Origin: DASYLJ01 sp964432595
Lineage (GTDB): Bacteria; Desulfobacterota; Binatia; DP-6
Assembly (NCBI GenBank): GCA_964432595.1
Contig: CAYSOF010000029.1
Coordinates: forward strand, 13,984-77,983
Direction: 5' to 3'
DNA length: 64,000 nt
Of the stretch, positions 25,305-32,577 are shown one piece after another. Numbering within the stretch: the first letter of the stretch is position 1; each line of letters starts with the position of its first letter. The position numbers were made by a program, and so were the translations under genes. Under the pieces are notes generated by a model. The model ran no database searches. It saw nothing but the letters and a program-made list of their open reading frames with translations, and had not been told where the DNA came from.

Positions 25305-26092
25305 CAGCCGAACCGTCCCGTGATGTAGTCTTCCGTCTCGGGCCGCGACGGAGTGGTGAAGAGCGTCTCGGTGGAGCCGAACTCGATGAGGTGCCCGAGG
25401 TAGAAGTAGGCGGTGTAGTCCGAGACGCGTGCCGCCTGCTGCATGTTATGCGTGACGATCACGATCGTGTAGCTCTCCTTGAGCTCCTGGATGAGCTCCT
25501 CGATCTTGGCCGTGGCGATGGGGTCGAGCGCCGACGCCGGCTCGTCCATCAGCAGCACCTCGGGCTCGACGGCGAGCGCGCGCGCGATGCAGAGGCGCTG
25601 CTGCTGGCCGCCGGAGAGCTCGAGCGCCGACTTGTCGAGGCGATCGGCCACTTCCTCCCACAGCGCCGCCTGGCGCAGGCTGCGCTCGACGATCTCCTGA
25701 AGCGCGTTGCGGTCGCGCAGTCCGTGCAGCCGGGGGCCGAACGCGACGTTCTCGAAGATGGACTTCGGGAACGGATTCGACTTCTGGAAGACCATCCCGA
25801 CCTGGCGGCGCAGCACCACGGGATCGACGTCGTCCGCATAGACCTCGCGGCCGTCGATCATGACCGTCCCCTCGATGCGGATGCCGGGGATGTGGTCGTT
25901 CATGCGGTTCAGGCAGCGGAGGAAGGTGGACTTGCCGCAGCCCGACGGTCCGATCAGCGCGGTCACGCGATGCTCGGGGATGTCGAGCGTCACGCGGTCG
26001 AGGCCGAGGGACTCGCCGTAGTGGACCGTCAGGTCGCGGACCGCGATCTTGATCGGCAGGTCGAGTGGTGCGGCGAGTGCCTGAGACGTCAT
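25304..26092 (-). CDS. pstB: Phosphate ABC transporter ATPase PstB
   Basis: ATPase of the high-affinity phosphate importer, 262 residues. Walker A is GPSGCGKST, the Q-loop follows in MVFQKSNPFP, the ABC signature is LSGGQQQR and Walker B is VLLMDEPASALDP, with the switch His in VTHNMQQA. MVFQKSNPFPKSI is typical of PstB. Order pstS-pstC-pstA-pstB-phoU is the classical operon. Confidence 0.96.
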   Translation of the reverse strand: MTSQALAAPLDLPIKIAVRDLTVHYGESLGLDRVTLDIPEHRVTALIGPSGCGKSTFLRCLNRMNDHIPGIRIEGTVMIDGREVYADDVDPVVLRRQVGMVFQKSNPFPKSIFENVAFGPRLHGLRDRNALQEIVERSLRQAALWEEVADRLDKSALELSGGQQQRLCIARALAVEPEVLLMDEPASALDPIATAKIEELIQELKESYTIVIVTHNMQQAARVSDYTAYFYLGHLIEFGSTETLFTTPSRPETEDYITGRFG

Positions 26093-26161
26093 GACGTGGC
26101 GTCGCGATCGCGACTGTCGGGCAGAATAGTCCCCCGCGTCGCGGGTGCCAAGGGTTGCGGC

Positions 26162-27064
26162 TCAGTCCATGCCGCGCCGCCGCTGGTAGCGGTTCCGCAG
26201 CAGGACGGCCGTCGCGTTCATCGTGATGAGGACGGTCAGGAGCACGATGATGCCGGCGGCGGCGTTCACATGGAACCCCGCCTGCGGACGTGAGACCCAG
26301 TTGAAGATCTGGATCGGAAGGGCGGTGAACGGCGTCCGTAGCCCCTCCAGCGACAGCTCGGGGACGAAGGCGACGTAGGTCAGCGCCCCGATGGTGATGA
26401 GTGGCGCGGTCTCACCGATGGCCCGCGCGAGGGCCAGGATCGTGCCGGTCAGGATGCCGGGCATCGCCGACGGCACCACGAGCCGGCTGACCACCTGCCA
26501 GCGCGTCGCGCCGAGGGCGTAGCCGCCCTGGCGGAGGGTGTCGGGGACTGCCCGCAGCGCCTCGCGCGACGCGATGATGATGATTGGCATCACGAGGAGC
26601 GCCATCGTCATGCCGCCGGCGAGGACGCTGCGGCCGCCGGTGACGGGCGACATGATCCGCACGAAGACCTCGAGGCCGAGGAGCCCGTAGATGATCGACG
26701 GAACCCCGGCGAGGTTGGCGATGTTGATCTCGATGATCCGGTCGAGGCGGGTGCGGGTGGAGTATTCCTCGAGATAGACCGCCGCGCCGACGCCGAGTGG
26801 AAACGCCGTCGCGGCGGTCACCGCGAGCATCCAGATCGACCCGACGAGCGCCGTGTAGATGCCCGCGCTCTCGGGGCGGCGCGAGGGATACGACGTGAGG
26901 AACTCCCATCCGAGCCGCGGCAGACCGTCGCTGAGGACGTCGAGCAGCAGGACGGCGAGCACGCCGACTCCGAAAAACGTCGCCGCCTGGCCGAGCCGCT
27001 TGAACACGCGCTCGGCGAGCCGCCGACGCGCGAGCAACCGCTTCTCCGCGGTCGTGTCAGTCAT
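26162..27064 (-). CDS. pstA: Phosphate ABC transporter permease PstA
   Basis: Membrane subunit of the phosphate importer, 300 residues with about six hydrophobic segments. The EAA-type loop appears as EALRAVPDTLRQGGYALGATRWQ, followed by RAIGETAPLI, both typical of PstA. The start overlaps the end of pstC by 8 nt. A 69-nt gap separates it from pstB. Confidence 0.94.
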   Translation of the reverse strand: MTDTTAEKRLLARRRLAERVFKRLGQAATFFGVGVLAVLLLDVLSDGLPRLGWEFLTSYPSRRPESAGIYTALVGSIWMLAVTAATAFPLGVGAAVYLEEYSTRTRLDRIIEINIANLAGVPSIIYGLLGLEVFVRIMSPVTGGRSVLAGGMTMALLVMPIIIIASREALRAVPDTLRQGGYALGATRWQVVSRLVVPSAMPGILTGTILALARAIGETAPLITIGALTYVAFVPELSLEGLRTPFTALPIQIFNWVSRPQAGFHVNAAAGIIVLLTVLITMNATAVLLRNRYQRRRGMD

Positions 27065-27989
27065 AGCGCTCCCGGAACCGCGTCACGAGGCGGTTGCCGA
27101 GGACGTTCAGGCAGAGGGTCATCAGGAAGAGGGTCATGCCGACGGCGAAGATCGTCTTGAACTCGAGCGTGCCGTGCGGCGTGTCGCCGAGGCTCACCTG
27201 GACGATGTACGCGGTCATCGTCTCGACGGGCACGAACGGGTTGAGCGTCAGGTTCGGGCTCTGGCCCGCGGCGATGGCGACGATCATGGTCTCGCCGACG
27301 GCGCGCGAGATGGCCAGGATGAAGGCCGCCACGATGCCGGAGAACGCCGCGGGCACGACGATCTTGACGGCGACCTCGAAGCGCGTCGCGCCGAGGGCGT
27401 AGCCGCCGTTGCGCAGGCCGACGGGGACGGCGAACAGCGCGTCCTCCGAGAGCGAGATGACCAGCGGGAGGATCATCACGCCCATGACGATGCCCGCGCT
27501 GAGCGCGTTGAAGCCCGCGATGTCGGGGAAGACGAGCTTCAGGGCCGGCGTGACGAACAGCAGCGCGAAGTAGCCGTAGACGACGGTCGGCACGCCGGCG
27601 AGGACCTCGAGGACGGGCTTCAAGAGCCGGCGCGTGCGCGCGTCGGCGAACTCGCTGAGATAGATGGCCGCGAGCAACCCCACCGGAAGCGCCACGGCCA
27701 GTGCAATCGCCGACGTGAGGATCGTGGCGCTCGCGAGCACCATGATGCCGAAGTGCTTGTCGGCGAAGAGCGGCGTCCACTGGGCGTCGGTGAGGAAACG
27801 CCAGATCGACACCTCCCGGAAGAAGGCGATCGTCTCGAAGATGAGCACGCCGACGATCCCGATCGTCGTGAGGATCGTGATGGCGCTCATCGTGAACAGA
27901 AGCGTCTGGATCACGCCTTCGATCAACCGGCGGCTCGTGGAGCGGCCGTTCCGCGACATCTGCGAGGGAGCCGAGCGTGTCGGTAGCAT
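27057..27989 (-). CDS. pstC: Phosphate ABC transporter permease PstC
   Basis: Membrane subunit paired with PstA, about 310 residues and six helices. It shows LRNGGYALGATRFEVAVK (EAA loop) and AISRAVGETMIVAIAAG. The start is uncertain: ATG at 27989 (MLPTRSAPS) was chosen; a GTG at 28031 and an ATG at 27959 are alternatives, and none has a good ribosome site. The first helix starts soon after all three. The gene lies about 100 nt after pstS. Confidence 0.92.
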   Translation of the reverse strand: MLPTRSAPSQMSRNGRSTSRRLIEGVIQTLLFTMSAITILTTIGIVGVLIFETIAFFREVSIWRFLTDAQWTPLFADKHFGIMVLASATILTSAIALAVALPVGLLAAIYLSEFADARTRRLLKPVLEVLAGVPTVVYGYFALLFVTPALKLVFPDIAGFNALSAGIVMGVMILPLVISLSEDALFAVPVGLRNGGYALGATRFEVAVKIVVPAAFSGIVAAFILAISRAVGETMIVAIAAGQSPNLTLNPFVPVETMTAYIVQVSLGDTPHGTLEFKTIFAVGMTLFLMTLCLNVLGNRLVTRFRERYD

Positions 27990-28090
27990 GATGGTCCGGC
28001 GGGTCTCCCCCCGCGGAGTGGTGGATGCCACGGGTCGTGGAAAGGTGAAAGGGCGGCCCGCGGCGCCGGCGCCTGCTGGCGGAGGGGGGG

Positions 28091-29110
28091 TCAGGGCGTC
28101 TGCTCCTTGGCCAGCAGGTCGGTGATCGTCACGCCGACCTGCGAGCCCTTGCCGCCGAACAGCGAGCCGACGGTGCGGCCGTCGAAGCGCGCCTTCGCCA
28201 GCGGATACGCCTTGGCGGGCAGCGGGATGTAGCCGACCTCGCGGACCAGCTCCGGTGCCTGCTGGAGGTAGAAGTCGATGATGGCCTTCACCTGCGGCTT
28301 CTCGGCCGACTTGGTGCTGACGTAGATGAACAGCGGCCGCGCGAGGGGCTGATACTGCCCCTGCTCGACGGCCTCGGCCGACGGCTGGACGCAGCCCTTG
28401 CCGTTGTCGTCCTTCTCGTCGTCGATCCCGACCAGCTTCAGCTTGTCCTTGTTCTCCTCGTAGTAGGCGAAGCCGAAGAACCCGAGCGCGAGCGGGTCGG
28501 TGCCGATGCCCTGTACGACGACGTTGTCGTCCTCACTCGATTGGAAGTCGCCACGGCTGGCGTGCTCCTTCCCGACGATCGCTTCGGTGAAGTAGTCGTA
28601 GGTGCCCGAGTCGACGCCCGCGCCGAGCAGGTGGATATCCTTGTCGGGCCAGCCCGGGCGGACCTGGCTCCATTTGGTCACCTTGCCCTGCGCCTCCGGC
28701 TCCCAGAGCGTCTTCAGCTCCTTCACCGTCATGCACGGCGCCCAGTCGTTCTTCGGGTTCACCATGACGGAAAGCGCGTCGTACGCGATCGGCAGCTCGA
28801 TGTAGCCGATGCCCGCCTTCTCGCACTGCTCGACCTCCGTGGGCTTGATGGGCCGGGACGCGTCCGAGATGTCGATCTCGCCCGCGCAGAACTTCTTGAA
28901 GCCGCCGCCCGTGCCCGAGATGCCGACGGTCACCTGGACCTTCGGGGCCACCTTGCGGAACTCTTCCGCCACCGCCTCGGTGATCGGAAAGACCGTGCTC
29001 GACCCGTCGATCGTGACGCGGCCGGAGAGGTCGGCCGCGCGTGTGTCACCCGCCAGCCCGGCGAGCAAGAGGGCGGCCGGGAGCACCGCCGACGTCCATC
29101 GAGAACCCAT
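28091..29110 (-). CDS. pstS: Phosphate-binding protein PstS
   Basis: Periplasmic phosphate-binding protein of 339 residues. The start at 29110 has GGAGG 6 nt upstream and begins a signal peptide (TSAVLPAALLLAGLAGDTRA). Conserved ligand loops are IDGSSTVFPITEA, GISGTGGGFKKFC, ISDASRPI and GVDSGTYDYFTEAIVG. Extra Cys pairs (FCAGE, QCEKAG, PCMTV, GCVQP) suggest disulfides. It is the first gene of the operon and has a Pho box upstream. Confidence 0.95.
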   Translation of the reverse strand: MGSRWTSAVLPAALLLAGLAGDTRAADLSGRVTIDGSSTVFPITEAVAEEFRKVAPKVQVTVGISGTGGGFKKFCAGEIDISDASRPIKPTEVEQCEKAGIGYIELPIAYDALSVMVNPKNDWAPCMTVKELKTLWEPEAQGKVTKWSQVRPGWPDKDIHLLGAGVDSGTYDYFTEAIVGKEHASRGDFQSSEDDNVVVQGIGTDPLALGFFGFAYYEENKDKLKLVGIDDEKDDNGKGCVQPSAEAVEQGQYQPLARPLFIYVSTKSAEKPQVKAIIDFYLQQAPELVREVGYIPLPAKAYPLAKARFDGRTVGSLFGGKGSQVGVTITDLLAKEQTP

Positions 29111-29229
29111 CAGAACCTCCACCGCGAAATGGCCCCCGCGGATCGGTCGACATGCGTGTCGTCTGGGGCGGCCGGTCGGGGTACGGCGGGGGACGTCGAT
29201 CCCGTGCTCGTGGCCTTCCACGTGCGTCC

Positions 29230-29274
29230 GGGATACCGGCGTCGTGTTGCAGGAATGTTACAGGACCATGAACG
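29230..29274 (-). promoter_or_regulatory. Pho box and promoter of pstSCAB-phoU
   Basis: Reading on the minus strand: CGTTCAT, CTGTAAC and CTGCAAC at 11-bp period (29274 down to 29246), then 10 nt and TATCCC (29235-29230) as candidate -10. The ATG of pstS is at 29110, so the leader is about 115 nt. Geometry equals that upstream of phoB. Confidence 0.72.
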
Positions 29275-29406
29275 CTCGTCGGAAATCGCGTTCTGAACCG
29301 CTGCGACGCTGGAGCTCGGGGTCTCTCGTGTTACGACGGCGCGCGCGGGCCTGAACCCGAACGCCGGACGTGACGAGCGGCCCCGGCGCGGCGTACAAGC
29401 GCGGGC

Positions 29407-30300
29407 ATGCGTGTCGGCGTCGTCGGTCTCGGAATCATGGGTGCGCCCATGGCCCGCAACTTGTTGCGGGCCGGGCACACCGTCGTCGTCCACAACCGTA
29501 CCGTGGCGAAGACCGAGCCGCTGGCCGCGGCCGGCGCGACGGTGGCCGCATCGCCCGCCGAGCTCGCGCGCGCCGTCGATGCCGTCGTCACGTGCGTGAG
29601 CGACGGGCCGGACGTCGACGCGGTGGTGTGTGGACCGGGCGGCGTCCTGGCGGGTGCCGTGCGCGGACTGCTCGTCGTCGACATGAGCACGATCGCGCCT
29701 GCGACCGCGCGCGCCGTGGCCGCACGGTGCGCGGAGCGCGGCGTGGCCTTCCTCGACGCGCCCGTCTCGGGCGGGCAGCAGGGGGCGATCGACGGGACGC
29801 TGGCGATCATGGTCGGCGGCGCAGCCGACGCGTTCGAACGAGCCGCGCCGATCTTCGCCGCCCTCGGCAAGCGCGCGACGCACATGGGCGGGTCGGGGCA
29901 GGGGCAGATGACCAAGCTCGTCAACCAGGTCGTCGGCGCGACGACGCTCGCCGCCGTCGCCGAGGGCGTCACCCTGGCCGCACGGGCCGGGCTCGACCCG
30001 GCGGCGGTCATCGAGGCGATCGGCGGCGGCGCGGCGACGTCGTGGATGCTGACCAACCTCGGTCCGAAGATGCAGCGCCACGACCTCGCGCCGGGGTTCA
30101 TGGTGCGGCTCCAGCAGAAAGACCTGCGGCTCGCGATGGCCGCCGCAACGGAGGTGGGCGCGTCGTTGCCGACGACGGCGGTGGTGCATCAGCTCTTCGG
30201 TGCGGCGGAAGCGCGCGGCGACGGTGCGCTCGGTACGCAGGCGCTCGTCACGGTGCTGGAGGCGCTCGCCGGCTTGACGGTCGAGCGCGACCGCGAGTAG
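29407..30300 (+). CDS. NAD-binding beta-hydroxyacid dehydrogenase family protein
   Basis: Predicted 3-hydroxyisobutyrate or tartronate-semialdehyde reductase type enzyme of 297 residues. The N-terminal dinucleotide fold has GVVGLGIMGAPMARNL. DAPVSGGQQGAIDGTLAIMVGG and the catalytic Lys in GQMTKLVNQ match the family. The C-terminal half is helical. Its substrate cannot be decided; it sits 9 nt before the LLM oxidoreductase, so both may form an operon. Confidence 0.9.
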   Translation: MRVGVVGLGIMGAPMARNLLRAGHTVVVHNRTVAKTEPLAAAGATVAASPAELARAVDAVVTCVSDGPDVDAVVCGPGGVLAGAVRGLLVVDMSTIAPATARAVAARCAERGVAFLDAPVSGGQQGAIDGTLAIMVGGAADAFERAAPIFAALGKRATHMGGSGQGQMTKLVNQVVGATTLAAVAEGVTLAARAGLDPAAVIEAIGGGAATSWMLTNLGPKMQRHDLAPGFMVRLQQKDLRLAMAAATEVGASLPTTAVVHQLFGAAEARGDGALGTQALVTVLEALAGLTVERDRE

Positions 30301-30309
30301 GGGGCGGAC

Positions 30310-31323
30310 ATGCAGATCGACACCGCCATCGTGACGTCCGACCTCCGCGCCGTCGGCCGCGCCGCGGCGGAGGCGGAGGCGATGGGCTACGACGGCGTGT
30401 GGACGGCGGAGGCGGGCCACGATCCGTACCTGCCGTGCGTGTCCGCGGCCACGGCTACGGAGCGCGTGACGATCGGCACGAACATCGCCGTGTCGTTCCC
30501 ACGCAGCCCGCTCGTCCACGCGCAGATCGCGTGGGACCTGCAGGCCGCGTCGCGCGGCCGCTTCATCCTGGGCCTCGGCACGCAGGTGCGCGGTCACAAC
30601 GAGCGTCGCTACTCGACGGCGTGGACGCCGCCCGGTCCGCGGCTGCGCGAGATGATCCAGCTCATCCGGCACATCTGGGACGTCTGGCAGAACGGCACGC
30701 GTCCCGACTTCGACGGCGAGCACTACAAGTTCAGCCTGATGACGCCGTTCTTCAGCCCCGGTCCCATCGAGTGGCCGAAGATCCCGATCTACATCGCCGC
30801 GGTGAACCCCTACATGCTGCGGCTCGCCGGCGAGCTCTGCGACGGCATCCACGTCCATCCGTTCCACTCGCTGCGCTACATCCGCGAGATGCTGATGCCG
30901 AACCTCGAGCGCGGCCTCGCCAAGGCGGGCCGCGCGCGGACCGAGGTCAGCCTCGCGACGACCGCGTTCATCGTGACGGGGCGCACCGTCGACGACGTCG
31001 AGCGCGCGAAGGCGCCGGTGAAGCAGCAAATCTCGTTCTACGCGTCGACGAAGGCGTATCAGAGCGTGCTCGACGTGCACGGCTGGGGCGACCTGAGCCG
31101 ACAGCTCGGCGAGAAGGCCGCGCGTGGCGACTGGGGTGGCATGGCCGGCCTCATCACCGACGAGATGCTCGCCGAGTACGCGGTGATCGGCACGCATGAC
31201 GAGCTGCCGGCGCTGCTGCGCGCGAAGTACGACGGCGTGATCGATCGGCTCGCGTTCTACGCGCTCGGCGGCATGCTCGTCGAAGAGGAAGGCCGTCGCG
31301 CGATGCTCGCCTCGCTCCGCTAG
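30310..31323 (+). CDS. LLM-class oxidoreductase (probably F420-dependent)
   Basis: Bacterial luciferase-like TIM-barrel protein of 337 residues. Typical pieces are EAEAMGYDGVWTAEAGHDPY, TIGTNIAVSFPRSP, GRFILGLGTQV and YIAAVNPYMLRLAGELCDG. It resembles the TIGR03617-type F420-dependent group; whether F420 or FMN is used is not certain from sequence. The stop is shared with the convergent methyltransferase as CTAG. Confidence 0.85.
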   Translation: MQIDTAIVTSDLRAVGRAAAEAEAMGYDGVWTAEAGHDPYLPCVSAATATERVTIGTNIAVSFPRSPLVHAQIAWDLQAASRGRFILGLGTQVRGHNERRYSTAWTPPGPRLREMIQLIRHIWDVWQNGTRPDFDGEHYKFSLMTPFFSPGPIEWPKIPIYIAAVNPYMLRLAGELCDGIHVHPFHSLRYIREMLMPNLERGLAKAGRARTEVSLATTAFIVTGRTVDDVERAKAPVKQQISFYASTKAYQSVLDVHGWGDLSRQLGEKAARGDWGGMAGLITDEMLAEYAVIGTHDELPALLRAKYDGVIDRLAFYALGGMLVEEEGRRAMLASLR

Positions 31324-31886
31324 CGACCGAGCCGCGGTACCAGCGCCGGCACGCGATCGGCGTAGCGCGCGTAGCGCTCGCCGAGCGTCGCCCGCAGCGC
31401 GCGCTCCTCCATCGGGATCTTGATCGCGACGCCCATCGCGAGCCCGAGCGCGACGCACGCGGTCGCCGCCGACGGATGCGCGAGCACCGTGCCGAGCGTC
31501 AGCAGGAGGATCGCCAGGTAGAGCGGGTGACGGACGTGCGCGTACGGTCCGGCCGTCACGACATCCTGATCGGCGCGGACGGTGATCGGCGCCGACCACC
31601 AGCGGCCGAGGACGCGGCGCGCATGGAGGTGCAGCGCGACGCCCGCCGCGGCGAGTGCCAGGCCGACGCCGACGAACGGCAGCGGCATCGCACGCGCGCC
31701 GCCCGTCGAACGGTCGAGCCACGCGGCGGCGACGAGCAGCGCGACCAGCACGACGACGCGCACCGCGAGGGGCGGGCTCCACGCGCGGACGACGACGCGC
31801 TCGCCGGCGGTCCGTCCCGCGAGCCGGAGATTGTCGACGGCGATGACGAGCCATGCGAGCAGCAGCAGCGCGTCGACGGCGGGCAC
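31320..31886 (-). CDS. Membrane isoprenylcysteine/phospholipid methyltransferase-like protein
   Basis: A 188-residue membrane protein with about five helices. The C-terminal motif block GPYAHVRHPLYLAILL and EERALRATLGERYARYADRVP is characteristic of the ICMT/PEMT-like SAM-dependent methyltransferases. The bacterial substrate is unknown. It ends in a 4-nt overlap (CTAG) with the LLM gene and is divergent from the deformylase at 31951. Confidence 0.83.
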   Translation of the reverse strand: MPAVDALLLLAWLVIAVDNLRLAGRTAGERVVVRAWSPPLAVRVVVLVALLVAAAWLDRSTGGARAMPLPFVGVGLALAAAGVALHLHARRVLGRWWSAPITVRADQDVVTAGPYAHVRHPLYLAILLLTLGTVLAHPSAATACVALGLAMGVAIKIPMEERALRATLGERYARYADRVPALVPRLGR

Positions 31887-31950
31887 GGTCCGCGCATACG
31901 CCGCGCGGGGTCAACTTGCCAGCACCAGACCGATCTGCGAGACCGGACGC

Positions 31951-32493
31951 ATGGCCGTTCTGAAGGTCGCCCACCTCGGGCACCCGATCCTCCGCAAGGT
32001 CGCCGAGCCGATCCCGCCGTCGGAGATCACGACACCCGCGATGCAGCAGCTGATCGACGACATGCTCGAGACCATGGAGGACGAGGACGGCGCCGGGCTG
32101 GCCGCCCCGCAGGTGCACGTGTCGAAGCGGCTCGTGATCTACGGGGTCGAGCAGAACCCGCGCTATCCCGACGCCGACGCCGTTCCGCTGACGATCCTCG
32201 TGAATCCGGTGATCACGCCCGTCGGCACCGACGAGGACGTCGACTGGGAGGGCTGTCTCAGCGTGCCCGACATGCGCGGCATGGTTCCGCGCTGGACCAG
32301 GGTGCGCGTCGAGGCGCTCGACCGCAAAGCCAAGAAGATCGCGTTCACGGCCGACGCCTTCCATGCCCGCGTCATCCAGCATGAATGCGATCACCTCGAT
32401 GGCAAGCTCTACATCGATCGGATGCGCTCGATGGAGACGCTGACGTTCCTGCCCGAGTTCCATCGCTACTGGTTGCGATCCGGCGACGAGTGA
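31951..32493 (+). CDS. def: Peptide deformylase
   Basis: Metalloenzyme that removes the formyl group from new proteins, 180 residues. All three motifs are intact: GAGLAAPQV, EGCLSVP and HECDHLDG (HExxH-type metal site). ATG at 31951 gives the normal start (MAVLKVAHLGHPILRK). No fmt gene is adjacent, unlike the common def-fmt pair. Confidence 0.95.
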   Translation: MAVLKVAHLGHPILRKVAEPIPPSEITTPAMQQLIDDMLETMEDEDGAGLAAPQVHVSKRLVIYGVEQNPRYPDADAVPLTILVNPVITPVGTDEDVDWEGCLSVPDMRGMVPRWTRVRVEALDRKAKKIAFTADAFHARVIQHECDHLDGKLYIDRMRSMETLTFLPEFHRYWLRSGDE

Positions 32494-32577
32494 TCGCGCG
32501 CCGTTCGCGCACGTAGCGCGCCGTCAACGAAATCACGGTGCGACGCCCGCGGGGCACGATGGGCCGTTCGTCATGCC

